A stretch of 64,000 nt of DNA from Phytobacter palmae (GTDB taxonomy: Bacteria > Pseudomonadota > Gammaproteobacteria > Enterobacterales > Enterobacteriaceae). The notes beneath the pieces are model-generated. The model was not told where the DNA came from. It was given only the letters and a program-made list of their open reading frames with translations, and searched no databases. How positions within the stretch are numbered: position 1 is the first letter of the stretch; every line of letters starts with the position of its first letter. The stretch spans positions 62,001 through 126,000 of the forward strand of contig FONB01000008.1 in assembly GCA_900112785.1 (NCBI GenBank), in the 5' to 3' direction. The position numbers were made by a program, and so were the translations under genes. Shown one piece after another: positions 55,893-64,000 of the stretch.

Positions 55893-57176
55893 ATGAATGA
55901 CAAAGAACAGTACGGCGTTAGCGAGCCTTCGCGTCGCCGTTTATTAAAAGGTATGGGCGCGCTGGGAGGCGCGCTGGCCCTGGCTGGGGGATGTCCGGTG
56001 GCGCATGCGGCCAAACCGCAAAGTGCACCAGGGACGCTTTCCCCGGATGCGCGCATGGAAAAACAACCGTTTTACGGCGTACATCAGGCTGGGATTTTGA
56101 CGCCGCAACAGGCGTCAATGATGCTGGTTGCTTTTGATGTACTGGCGTCGGACAAGGCCGATTTGCAGCGCCTGTTTCGCCTGTTAACGCAACGTATTGC
56201 TTTTCTTACCGAAGGTGGCCCGGCGCCGGAGACGCCAAATCCACGCCTGCCGCCAATGGACTCCGGTATTCTCGGGCCGTTTATTGCACCAGATAATCTG
56301 ACCATCACGGTTTCGTTGGGCGATTCCCTGTTCGACGATCGTTTTGGTCTGCGTGCGCAAAAGCCGAAAAAATTGCAAAAGATGGAGCGCTTTCCCAACG
56401 ATGCGCTGGTCTCTTCATTAAGCCACGGCGATCTGCTGGTGCAAATCTGCGCCAATACCCAGGATACCGTGATACATGCTCTGCGCGATCTGATTAAGCA
56501 CACCCCTGATTTACTGAGCGTTCGCTGGAAACGAGAAGGGTTTATCTCCGATCATGCCGCACGCAGTAAAGGAAAGGAGACGCCAGTCAACCTGTTGGGT
56601 TTTAAGGATGGTACGGCTAACCCGGACAGCAGCGATAACGCGCTGATGGACAAGGTGGTGTGGGTGACGAACGATCAGGCGGAGCCTGCATGGGCCGTCG
56701 GTGGCAGTTATCAGGCTGTACGTATCATTCAGTTTCACGTTGAGTTCTGGGATCGTACCCCACTTAAAGAGCAGCAGACTATCTTTGGTCGCGACAAGCA
56801 AACCGGCGCACCGCTGGGGATGCACAATGAGCATGATGTCCCTGATTACGCCAGCGATCCTGACGGCGATGTGATTGCCCTGGACAGCCATATTCGTCTG
56901 GCCAATCCACGCACCCCGCAGACGCAGTCCAGTCTGATGATGCGTCGGGGTTATAGTTATTCCCTGGGTGTCACCAACTCCGGGCAGCTCGATATGGGGC
57001 TGCTGTTTGTCTGCTACCAGCACGATCTGGAAAAGGGATTTCTGACCGTGCAAAAACGTCTCAATGGCGAAGCGCTGGAGGAGTATATTAAGCCCATCGG
57101 CGGCGGCTACTTCTTCGTGCTGCCAGGCGTGAAAGACCAAAACCACTATCTCGGACAAGCACTGCTCGAAGCCTGA
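55893..57176 (+). CDS. efeB: Tat-exported DyP-type haem peroxidase EfeB
   Basis: A 427-residue DyP peroxidase. The twin-arginine signal is [14 protein letters not shown]. The DyP motif GFKDGTANP carries the distal Asp, and the [23 protein letters not shown] region surrounds the haem. It oxidises Fe(II), or handles haem iron, for the Efe system. It ends the operon, before a modest hairpin (ATCCTGCC / GGCAGGAT, 57183-57206). Confidence 0.95.
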   Translation: MNDKEQYGVSEPSRRRLLKGMGALGGALALAGGCPVAHAAKPQSAPGTLSPDARMEKQPFYGVHQAGILTPQQASMMLVAFDVLASDKADLQRLFRLLTQRIAFLTEGGPAPETPNPRLPPMDSGILGPFIAPDNLTITVSLGDSLFDDRFGLRAQKPKKLQKMERFPNDALVSSLSHGDLLVQICANTQDTVIHALRDLIKHTPDLLSVRWKREGFISDHAARSKGKETPVNLLGFKDGTANPDSSDNALMDKVVWVTNDQAEPAWAVGGSYQAVRIIQFHVEFWDRTPLKEQQTIFGRDKQTGAPLGMHNEHDVPDYASDPDGDVIALDSHIRLANPRTPQTQSSLMMRRGYSYSLGVTNSGQLDMGLLFVCYQHDLEKGFLTVQKRLNGEALEEYIKPIGGGYFFVLPGVKDQNHYLGQALLEA

Positions 57177-57717
57177 ACAAGAATCCTGCCTGAAGCCGGG
57201 CAGGATAATCTCTTATCTGTCGCATCTGTTCACACTTTTTCTGCCATCAAACTATCGATTTTTCGTATTAGAAAGTATCTGTTATTTTTCTGTAATATTC
57301 TTCGTAGACACTCTTTTCCATAGCGCAGGGTAAACGTTCGTTATCTTTTAGTGAAAATAATGTTGCGTTTATGCTAATTCCTGATGTACTTATTACATAG
57401 AATTACTGCCCTGCGGTGATGTCGTCACCTGGAGATCGCGGATGGTAAAGTCCACAACTGGACGTAACACCAACAAACAGCGCAACACCCGGCTCGGGGA
57501 TGCACACTCCGGCAGTAAACGCTTCACCTCTGAATTTCTCTCCTTCATTCCTGTTTCTGATTTAACCGACATGGCAGGCGCTGATGCCAGTTGCTTTGTT
57601 ATGTCAATTTCAAAGGCAAGACATGGCTTACAAGGAAGCCAAACCTCAGACGTTCGTGCGCATAATCGTGCCGATTTTGGTGCGTGTGATGTAAACCAAC
57701 AACTCAAGGTGCTATCC
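57177..57717. other. efeB-phoH gap with a conserved-looking frame upstream of phoH
   Basis: The first 260 bases hold the efeB hairpin and an AT-rich promoter area. From ATG 57442 the phoH frame is open and would add 92 residues (giving 354, the length I recall for E. coli PhoH as annotated). It is Ser/Thr- and Asn-rich and may be a leader rather than protein. I see no other gene. Confidence 0.5.
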
Positions 57718-58506
57718 ATGGGAAGACAGAAAGCAGTGATCAAAGCTCGTCGTGAAGCTAAACGTGTGCTGAGACGCGATTCGCGCAGTCACAAACAGCG
57801 TGAAGAAGAGTCGGTCACCTCGCTTGTGCAGATGAGTGGCGTTGAAGCAATTGGAATGGCAAGGGATAGCCGGGATAATTCACCAATTGTTGCGCGTAAT
57901 GAAGCTCAGGCGCAGTACCTGAATGCTATCGAGAGTAAACAACTGATATTCGCGACCGGGGAAGCCGGCTGCGGTAAAACATGGATCAGCGCGGCGAAAG
58001 CGGCGGAAGCCCTGATTCATAAGGATGTGGACAGGATAATTGTAACCCGACCAGTACTGCAGGCCGACGAAGATCTCGGCTTCTTACCCGGTGACATTTC
58101 GGAGAAGTTCGCCCCTTACTTCCGGCCCGTCTATGATGTGCTGGTGAAACGGCTGGGTGCGTCCTTCATGCAATACTGCCTGCGACCAGAGATTGGTAAG
58201 GTAGAGATCGCGCCGTTCGCCTATATGCGCGGACGTACCTTTGAAAATGCGGTTGTCATTCTTGACGAGGCTCAGAATGTGACTGCTGCGCAAATGAAAA
58301 TGTTCTTAACGCGCCTCGGGGAGAATGTGACGGTCATCGTCAACGGTGATGTGACTCAGTGTGACTTGCCTCGCGGGGTGCAGTCCGGTCTGAGCGATGC
58401 GCTGTCGCGTTTTGAGGAAGATGAGATGGTAGGTGTGGTGCGTTTCACCACAGACGATTGCGTCCGCTCCGCACTCTGCCAGAGAACGCTGAAAGCATAC
58501 TACTAA
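57718..58506 (+). CDS. phoH: Phosphate-starvation ATPase PhoH
   Basis: A 262-residue P-loop ATPase from MGRQKAVIKARREAK. Walker A is ATGEAGCGKT, Walker B VVILDEAQN, and TRPVLQADEDLGFLPGDI is the family block. PhoH is induced by phosphate starvation in E. coli; its role in RNA metabolism is unsettled. The start at 57718 has an AAGGTG site; the longer 354-residue form from 57442 is also possible. A strong terminator follows. Confidence 0.94.
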   Translation: MGRQKAVIKARREAKRVLRRDSRSHKQREEESVTSLVQMSGVEAIGMARDSRDNSPIVARNEAQAQYLNAIESKQLIFATGEAGCGKTWISAAKAAEALIHKDVDRIIVTRPVLQADEDLGFLPGDISEKFAPYFRPVYDVLVKRLGASFMQYCLRPEIGKVEIAPFAYMRGRTFENAVVILDEAQNVTAAQMKMFLTRLGENVTVIVNGDVTQCDLPRGVQSGLSDALSRFEEDEMVGVVRFTTDDCVRSALCQRTLKAYY

Positions 58507-58525
58507 GCCTTTTAGCGTACGATGA

Positions 58526-58548
58526 AGCCCGGGAAACCGGGCTTTTTT
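58526..58548 (+). terminator. Terminator of phoH
   Basis: Stem AGCCCGG / CCGGGCT with a four-base GAAA loop, followed by eight T residues. Confidence 0.94.
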
Positions 58549-58801
58549 TTGCTTTAAATAAAATCAACGGGTTATGTAACTCTGACGGGCAACTCCTGTA
58601 CTAAAACAGGTGGGTACATAACGTCTGATAATCCTGTTAGTGTTATGCGCCGCTTTTTAATTATCAACATTGCCGTTGGCTATTTCGCCTTACCTGTCAT
58701 GTGACAACTTCTGCGGATCGGGTGCTGCTACTGATTGTCTTTAGGTGATGCTGATAAATGCGGAACATAAAGTAAAAGTGTCATTATTTTAAGAGGGAAT
58801 T

Positions 58802-60082
58802 ATGCGCGGGATTGTATGTATTTTAGGGCTATCAGTCGTATTGGCCGGCTGTGATAAAGCGGTTGAAGACAAAAAGATTTCTGAACTGACAAGCGAAGAA
58901 GCTCAGACATTATGTAAGTCTCCACAGGCAATTGAGCAATTAACAAACAACTTCAAAGCCAGTACCAGTGAGTTTTTAACCCAACATCCCTTTAACTATT
59001 ATCCTTTTATTGATCGTAACACTGACTCGGCTAAAAGCGTTACCGATTCCGAACTGAGAAGAAAAAGTCGTATTGATGACAGCTTTCTCTATTCTGCTGA
59101 TACCTTTAACAAAGGCTTTGGCCAGACAGACGTTCTGAAAATCAGTAACCCGACGCTTTCCGCTACAGGCCAGGAAAGTCTGACCTGCAGCGCGCAGGCA
59201 GATTTCAGCAGTGATGAAATTTATGGCAAAGCATTCTCCACGCCGGTCTCCTGGACTATCACTAAAGCGGACAAGAAAATTATCGTCGACGGTAAACTTG
59301 CGCTGACCGACATGAAGCAAAGTAAAGTCGAGCCAACGGCGGGTCAAAAGGCGTGGCGTGATAAATACGAAGCGGAATTAAATGCAAAAGATAAGGCACT
59401 GAAAGATATTGCCGACAGTGAATATCAGCCGATTTCGACAAAAGACCTCTTTTATGTCTATTTTGCCCAGACATCTCGCCAGTTTAGCGATGATGAACTG
59501 ATGGGACTCTTTAGCAACAAATGGAATAACACCAGCGATTCATTTGCCAAAGAAGACATTAAAAAAGAAGAACTGCCGCAAATTAAAGCCAAAATTGCTG
59601 AATATAAAGACGTCAAAAATATTCTGCTTTATTCCACCAGCGATGGCTCTTACCACGATGAGGACTTCCTGAAACTGAAAACTGCATCCGGTGAGAACGG
59701 TATCAAAATTAACGATATGGGTATTTTTACCCTTACCGGTAGTAGCTATGATTTCTCAAAGAAAGGGTATGAATATCATAACTTCCTTTGCAACATGAAC
59801 GGCGGTATCACGGTCAACGAACGCGGTGTGTCGTTATCCGTCGATAAGACAATCCGTGGCTGTACAGTTCAGGTCCCGGACGATCAGGCCCGTGATATTT
59901 CAGCGAAGTTTGCTGCTTTGAACGGTAAAGGTAAAAATGTCAGTACTACGGCGAAATATTTCATCCATATCGACAGCATTAATGGCGATCGCAATACCAT
60001 TGACGCTACGCTGGTAAAAGATGATATACAGCTTATCGACCCTGACACTAAAGACGTGATTTTGCATACGGTAATCAATTAA
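58802..60082 (+). CDS. Unrecognised lipoprotein
   Basis: A 426-residue protein with a lipobox LSVVLAGC (Cys17) followed by Asp, the classic inner-membrane retention signal (Asp at +2). I do not recognise the family. The mature protein is Lys/Asp-rich and contains a helical, charged middle part (about 195-265: EAELNAKDKALKDIADSEYQ, ELPQIKAKIAEYKDVKNI). It ends with a beta-rich part with two cysteines (FLCNMNGG and IRGCTVQ) that may pair. AGAGGGAA precedes the ATG. It sits between phoH and yecA, blocks that are far apart in E. coli. Confidence 0.8.
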   Translation: MRGIVCILGLSVVLAGCDKAVEDKKISELTSEEAQTLCKSPQAIEQLTNNFKASTSEFLTQHPFNYYPFIDRNTDSAKSVTDSELRRKSRIDDSFLYSADTFNKGFGQTDVLKISNPTLSATGQESLTCSAQADFSSDEIYGKAFSTPVSWTITKADKKIIVDGKLALTDMKQSKVEPTAGQKAWRDKYEAELNAKDKALKDIADSEYQPISTKDLFYVYFAQTSRQFSDDELMGLFSNKWNNTSDSFAKEDIKKEELPQIKAKIAEYKDVKNILLYSTSDGSYHDEDFLKLKTASGENGIKINDMGIFTLTGSSYDFSKKGYEYHNFLCNMNGGITVNERGVSLSVDKTIRGCTVQVPDDQARDISAKFAALNGKGKNVSTTAKYFIHIDSINGDRNTIDATLVKDDIQLIDPDTKDVILHTVIN

Positions 60083-60129
60083 AAGGGCTCAGCGCGCAAC
60101 GAAAAATTGCCGCCTGTTTCGCCAGAATT

Positions 60130-60155
60130 AAAGCCGGGCTTGTCCCGGCTTTTTT
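60130..60155 (+). terminator. Terminator of the lipoprotein gene
   Basis: Stem AAGCCGGG / CCCGGCTT with a short loop and TTTTT behind it. Confidence 0.92.
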
Positions 60156-60219
60156 ACGATTATCGTTTCTGTGATACCCTTCTTTTTTTCTATCCCTTAT
60201 GCCATCAGGAGAGTCGTAA

Positions 60220-60888
60220 ATGACCGAAGGCCCGTTAAATGAAAATGAATTGCAGTGGCTGGAAGAGACATTAGTCGCTTATGGCCACAGTGATGAGTCC
60301 GTACTCGATGTGGCGGAGCTGGATGGCATGCTGACAGCCGTACTGTCCGGCCCGGTGGTTGTCGAGCCGGATCGCTGGCTGGTGGCCGTTTGGGGCGGCG
60401 AAAAAAACATACCGCGCTGGAAAAATGATCGCGAGATGAATCGTTTTATCGATCTTTGCTTTAAGCACCTGAACGATATTGCCGAGCGCCTGAGTGATTA
60501 CCCGGATCAGTTTGAACCCGTCTTTGGTTATAACGAAGTGGACGGCCAGAGCTATACCGTTGTTGAAGAGTGGTGTTTTGGCTATATGCGCGGCGTGGCG
60601 CTGACCGACTGGTCAGACTTACCGGAGGAACGTAAGGCCGATCTGGATGTTATTGCCTTGCACGGACTGGAAGAAAACTTCGCGCGTCTGGATGAATTCA
60701 CCGAAGAGGAATTCAATGAAAGCGTTGAGGCTATCAGGCCTGCGGCCCTGCGGCTGTATGACTACTGGTCGGCTAATCCACAACAAGCCGTTACTCAGCA
60801 ACCGCAGGTCAATGGCGTAAAAGTCGGGCGTAACGATCCTTGTCCGTGCGGCAGCGGCAAGAAATTCAAAAACTGCTGCCTGCACTAA
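60220..60888 (+). CDS. yecA: UPF0149 protein YecA with SEC-C motif
   Basis: A 222-residue protein. The UPF0149 domain (about 5-175) contains [20 protein letters not shown] and [13 protein letters not shown]. The C-terminal SEC-C zinc motif is [20 protein letters not shown], similar to the SecA tail that binds ribosomes and SecB. E. coli YecA (AscA-like) associates with ribosomes. It converges on tyrP, as in E. coli. Confidence 0.96.
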   Translation: MTEGPLNENELQWLEETLVAYGHSDESVLDVAELDGMLTAVLSGPVVVEPDRWLVAVWGGEKNIPRWKNDREMNRFIDLCFKHLNDIAERLSDYPDQFEPVFGYNEVDGQSYTVVEEWCFGYMRGVALTDWSDLPEERKADLDVIALHGLEENFARLDEFTEEEFNESVEAIRPAALRLYDYWSANPQQAVTQQPQVNGVKVGRNDPCPCGSGKKFKNCCLH

Positions 60889-60893
60889 AAAAC

Positions 60894-60912
60894 CGGGCTC
60901 CTGATGAGCCCG
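60894..60912. terminator. Bidirectional terminator between yecA and tyrP
   Basis: Stem CGGGCTC / GAGCCCG with loop CTGAT, preceded by an A-run and followed by TTTCTT, between convergent genes. Confidence 0.9.
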
Positions 60913-60917
60913 ATTTC

Positions 60918-62129
60918 TTATCCTGGCTCCGGCAGCATGCCTGCTGAAATCGCAAACTGCACCGCAATAATGGCGACACCGCAGGCGATGACCAGGCATA
61001 GCGCTGGTTTCCCACCGACAACACGATACGCCGCCGTTGGATGGGCTTTACGGCTCTGCCACGTCAGCAGGGCGGGTATCAGCAGTGCCAGTACCGCAAG
61101 GGCCACGCCAGCATAACCGAGTGCCATCACAAAACCACGCGGATAGAAGAGGGCGAATGCCAGCGGAGGCAGAAAGGTTATCGCGCCGGTTTGCAGACGT
61201 CCGACGGCTGTATTGCGGCGCTGGAACAGATCCGCCAGGTAATCAAACAGCCCAAGCGAAACGCCTAAAAATGAAGTGGCGAGCGCCAGATCGGCGAACA
61301 GATGGACAGCCAGTTCCACATGCGCAGAAGCAACCACTGCGCGCAACGCCTCAAGAAGGCCATTCAGTCCGGCATGGTCGGCCAGCATTCCCATAAAAGT
61401 GGAAGATTCGATGCTGCCAAGGGTGGCCAGTTGCCAGAAAATATACGCCACAAGTGGGATCGCGCTGCCGGTAATAAATATCCCGCGCAGTCTGCGCACG
61501 TTACCGCCCATGTAGCTGACAATGCTCGGCACGCTGCCGTGAAAGCCAAAAGAGGTAAAAATTACTGGCATGGCGGAAAGGGCAAGCCCTTTTTCCAGCG
61601 GCAGGGTGAGTAAATTCATATGATGGACATGCGGCAGTAACAGCACGAGCATCACCACCAGGAAAATAATCTTGGCACTAAACAGGAAGCGGTTGAACAA
61701 ATCGACCAGCGATGTACCAATACAGACCACGCCACCCGCAATAAAGGTAAACAGACATACTCCGCCTGATGACGAGACATTTATGCCAGTCCATGCCGTG
61801 AGGCTGGACGCCAGCAGTTCGCCAGCACCGCTTATATAAGCCGCCGTCAGAGCGTACATCAAAAACATCATGCTAAAACCGGTGACCCACTGCCCGTAAC
61901 GTCCCAGATAGCGTCGTGCCAGACTACCGAGCCCCGTGTCGGCGGGGACATTCTGATAGACTTCGAGTAATAGCAGCGCGGTATAACACATCAACCCCCA
62001 CAGGGCGAAGAGTAAAACCAGCGTTACACTAAATCCGACCCCGGCGGCAGCCAGCGGCATAGCGAGCATTCCTGCGCCAATTGTGGTGCCAGCCACAATA
62101 AAAACACTACCAAGTGTTCGATTTTTCAC
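60918..62129 (-). CDS. tyrP: Tyrosine-specific permease TyrP
   Basis: A 403-residue proton symporter of the aromatic amino-acid family with 11 helices. [33 protein letters not shown] and [20 protein letters not shown] match E. coli. The start is GTG at 62129, after a GAGGAAAG site; the frame runs on to 62231 with no other sound start. TyrR boxes lie upstream. Confidence 0.96.
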   Translation of the reverse strand: MKNRTLGSVFIVAGTTIGAGMLAMPLAAAGVGFSVTLVLLFALWGLMCYTALLLLEVYQNVPADTGLGSLARRYLGRYGQWVTGFSMMFLMYALTAAYISGAGELLASSLTAWTGINVSSSGGVCLFTFIAGGVVCIGTSLVDLFNRFLFSAKIIFLVVMLVLLLPHVHHMNLLTLPLEKGLALSAMPVIFTSFGFHGSVPSIVSYMGGNVRRLRGIFITGSAIPLVAYIFWQLATLGSIESSTFMGMLADHAGLNGLLEALRAVVASAHVELAVHLFADLALATSFLGVSLGLFDYLADLFQRRNTAVGRLQTGAITFLPPLAFALFYPRGFVMALGYAGVALAVLALLIPALLTWQSRKAHPTAAYRVVGGKPALCLVIACGVAIIAVQFAISAGMLPEPG

Positions 62130-62198
62130 ACTTTCCTCTGTATTTAATCCACATTCTTTTGTAAATCTGCGGCGCAGAGTATGTGAAAAACGGATCTT

Positions 62199-62239
62199 CG
62201 TCAAACCGGGCTTACAATAGATGTAAACCAATGATTACA
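62199..62239. promoter_or_regulatory. TyrR boxes upstream of tyrP
   Basis: A strong box TGTAAACCAATGATTACA (62222-62239; consensus TGTAAA-N6-TTTACA) and a weak box CGTCAAACCGGGCTTACA (62199-62216) have centres 23 bases apart. E. coli tyrP has the same pair of a strong and a weak box, giving phenylalanine activation and tyrosine repression. Confidence 0.85.
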
Positions 62240-62368
62240 GGGGCGAGTTTTAATTTTTGAATATTTGCCTGGTCGCGCAAAAAGTTGATGCGATGTATCC
62301 AAACCTGTCAGAACGCAAAAAATGATCCTGAAGATGTGTTTATCATGCATCTTTTGAGCGGAGGGTAT

Positions 62369-62608
62369 ATGACGTCAATTCATGGTCACGAAGTGCTTAA
62401 TATGATGCTGGAATCAGGGGAGCGATATTCACAGGAGAGTCTGGAAGCGGCAATCTCTGCGCGCTTTGGTAAGGATGCCCGTTTTCATACCTGTTCAGCA
62501 GAAGATATGACAGCAGCGGAGTTGGTGGCGTTTCTGGCATCGCGTGGAAAATTCATTCCCGCCGCAGACGGATTTTCAACCCACGAAAGTAAAATCTGCC
62601 AGCACTAA
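62369..62608 (+). CDS. yecH: YecH-family small protein
   Basis: A 79-residue protein that starts MTSIHGHEVLNMMLESG, with ARFHTCSAEDMTAAELVAFLASRGKFIP and a final DESK-like ESKICQH. It matches E. coli YecH. The HxH and two Cys plus the C-terminal His suggest metal binding, but function is unknown. The frame is open to 62285; ATG 62369 follows GGAGGG. It converges on ftnA. Confidence 0.94.
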   Translation: MTSIHGHEVLNMMLESGERYSQESLEAAISARFGKDARFHTCSAEDMTAAELVAFLASRGKFIPAADGFSTHESKICQH

Positions 62609-62623
62609 AAAATAATGCGGTAA

Positions 62624-62653
62624 TGAGTCCTCATTACCGCATTTTGCTTAATT
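62624..62653. terminator. Bidirectional terminator between yecH and ftnA
   Basis: A perfect 13-base stem AATGCGGTAATGA / TCATTACCGCATT with loop GTCC. It overlaps the end of ftnA. Confidence 0.93.
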
Positions 62654-63145
62654 TGCCGTGTCGAGAGTAGACAGTTCTTTATCGATAAAATAGAGACCTT
62701 CGCCGCTTTTACCGGCCAGTGTCAGTTTATCAATAACCGATTTAAAGAGTTTCTCTTCTTCGTGTTGTTCCGCTACGTACCATTGCAGGAAATTAAACGT
62801 CGGATAATCCTGTGAGGTCATTGCCACGTGAGCCAGTTCGTTAATTTTCTGGGTGATTAACTGCTCATGTTCGTAAGTTGCACGGAACAATTCATCCAGC
62901 GATGCATATTCGGCAAACGGCGACTGGATAGTGTTAATACGCGGTAAGCTGCCGGTATCTGCCAGATAATCAAACAGACGCTGCATATGCGTCATCTCTT
63001 CCTGCGCATGGCGACGCAGAAATGCGGCGGCACCTTCAAAGCTGTTATAGCTGCACCAGGCGCTCATTTGTTGATAAAGCAGAGACGAAAAAAGCTCGAG
63101 GTTCATCTGCTCATTTAGTTTTTCAATCATTTCAGCTTTAAGCAT
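62648..63145 (-). CDS. ftnA: Iron-storage ferritin FtnA
   Basis: A 165-residue ferritin that stores iron as a 24-mer. The di-iron ligands are in [16 protein letters not shown] and [13 protein letters not shown], with the third-site residues in EQHEEEKLF. It is identical in length to E. coli FtnA and lies between yecH and yecR as expected. Confidence 0.97.
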   Translation of the reverse strand: MLKAEMIEKLNEQMNLELFSSLLYQQMSAWCSYNSFEGAAAFLRRHAQEEMTHMQRLFDYLADTGSLPRINTIQSPFAEYASLDELFRATYEHEQLITQKINELAHVAMTSQDYPTFNFLQWYVAEQHEEEKLFKSVIDKLTLAGKSGEGLYFIDKELSTLDTAN

Positions 63146-63321
63146 GGCGCCGCTCCAGAAAATAATAAAAGAAGTAAGAAGCGGCCACTATAATTTGTTA
63201 TTTAATTATTTGCAAAAGGTAAAATAAAAAATATTTTTTATTAAAAATGAGAATGGGAATAACACGCATTGCAGGGAAGTAATCAGGTAAATGATAATTA
63301 TTCTTTAATTTAAATAAAAAG

Positions 63322-63349
63322 TAATGCCAGTAATAATGCACTGGCATTA
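63322..63349. terminator. Terminator downstream of yecR
   Basis: Stem TAATGCCAGT / ACTGGCATTA with an eight-base loop. On the reverse strand, which yecR uses, it is followed by TTTTTATTT. Confidence 0.9.
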
Positions 63350-63353
63350 ACTT

Positions 63354-63692
63354 TTACCAGGTTCGGGTGCCCGTTGTTGGGGTGAGCGCCATACCACGGC
63401 ACTGATACTGAATAGTAATAGTCGTATTCATGCAGACAGAGCCACTGATCAGGCTACAGGTCGAAATTGGCTGACCATAGGCCACCGCTGTTGCATAGCC
63501 CATCTGTTGGCACTGTTTGTTGGCGGTACCCTGCGTGGTGTATTCGTCATAATGCGCGTTTTGCATCATGGCCTGATTAAAGCTAAGGCGGATCAGACCA
63601 TTGGTCGTATCGACATTGCTCACTTTGGGTTCTTTTGTTATTGAGCACCCAGCGAGCAGTAGCAGCGAGGCGGCGACAAGGATTTTGTTCAT
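63354..63692 (-). CDS. yecR: YecR-like lipoprotein
   Basis: A 112-residue protein with a lipobox LLLAGC (Cys16). Four further cysteines (CQQMG, CSLISGSVC, YQCRG) fit the YecR family. In E. coli yecR is FlhDC-controlled and of unknown function. It lies upstream of ftnA on the same strand. Confidence 0.92.
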   Translation of the reverse strand: MNKILVAASLLLLAGCSITKEPKVSNVDTTNGLIRLSFNQAMMQNAHYDEYTTQGTANKQCQQMGYATAVAYGQPISTCSLISGSVCMNTTITIQYQCRGMALTPTTGTRTW

Positions 63693-63931
63693 GAAATCGC
63701 TCTGATTCTTATGGGCATTCTTGCATCTTACCGACTTATTACGCGGGCAATCGGCAGAATAGCCAACGTAACTGGCCTTTTTACGCGCAACGGCGCTCAG
63801 TCTGTCAGGGAGGCATAGATTCTGGCAAACAGGTGTTGTTGCCGACGAAATAAAGCCACCAGATGTAAGTTGAAATGCCAGCCGCTACCAGCCTTGATGT
63901 CTGCATTGCCTCTTTCTGGGTGAAAGTGGCT

Positions 63932-64000
63932 TTATAAAGACGTTTTGTTGTAGCGCGTCATAAACATCGCCAGAGCAAGAACGCTACCCGTAATAAAAGA
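63932..64000 (-). CDS. 3' end of a membrane protein gene
   Basis: The reverse strand from the window edge reads an open frame ending ...FITGSVLALAMFMTRYNKTSL then TAA at 63934-63932. The hydrophobic helix with a short basic tail is typical of a transporter C terminus. The family cannot be told from 22 residues. The 240-base gap to yecR holds no gene I can see. Confidence 0.5.
   Translation of the reverse strand, partial: SFITGSVLALAMFMTRYNKTSL

Noticed and set aside
57205-57235. Possible Pho box ahead of phoH
   Set aside because: CTGTCGCATCTGTT has two CTGT cores, but they are nine bases apart rather than eleven and lie far from the start.

Overview
This window is chromosomal DNA of an enterobacterium (Enterobacteriaceae, close to Escherichia, Citrobacter or Enterobacter). 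The evidence is the near-perfect conservation of E. coli gene order in several blocks: ompA-sulA-sxy-yccS-yccF-helD-mgsA-yccT-yccU-hspQ-rlmI-yccX-tusE-yccA-serT, then agp-yccJ-wrbA-ymdF, the rut operon with rutR, putA/putP, efeUOB-phoH, and yecA-tyrP-yecH-ftnA-yecR. I cannot fix the genus from sequence alone.

Layout. (1) 1-12.9 kb: core genes, interrupted by a PEBP/AraC pair (relatives of ybcL and ybcM) between rlmI and yccX. (2) 13.2-15.1 kb: an orphan oligopeptide-binding protein, then tRNA-Ser(UGA), serT. (3) 15.4-16.7 kb: an AT-rich acyltransferase gene flanked on its far side by a decayed copy of the 3' part of serT. This looks like an islet inserted at the tRNA. The hya hydrogenase genes that follow serT in E. 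coli are absent. (4) 16.96-31.4 kb: two metabolic import clusters back to back. The first has a flavin monooxygenase, a Dpp/Opp-type ABC importer and a fused CMD/AhpD-like protein. The second has a polar amino-acid (cystine-like) ABC importer, an ATC-hydrolase-family protein, a VOC protein, a ProC-like reductase and an exported alpha/beta hydrolase. (5) 31.4-36.3 kb: an accessory envelope region with a broken regulator remnant, DUF3750, a PagP homologue, a small Cys-rich exported protein, and an SDR gene with its HxlR regulator. (6) 36.4-39.4 kb: agp, yccJ, wrbA, ymdF. (7) 39.6-45.5 kb: a DMT transporter converging on rutABCDEF, with divergent rutR; rutG is missing from its usual place. (8) 45.5-52.4 kb: an LprI-like gene, putA/putP with PutA operators, and a lipoprotein. 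(9) 52.4-58.5 kb: a NupC-type transporter, a Fur-box-controlled efeUOB ferrous iron importer with intact efeU, and phoH. (10) 58.5-64 kb: an unknown lipoprotein at a synteny junction, then the yecA-yecR block, which lies about 20 map units away in E. coli.

The most interesting part is 25.2-31.4 kb. It combines a cystine-type importer, an ATC hydrolase relative and a cyclic-imine reductase relative, which suggests an undescribed scavenging route for a sulfur heterocycle or cysteine conjugate. The neighbouring 17-25 kb cluster also looks like uptake plus oxidation of an unusual (possibly sulfur-containing) substrate.
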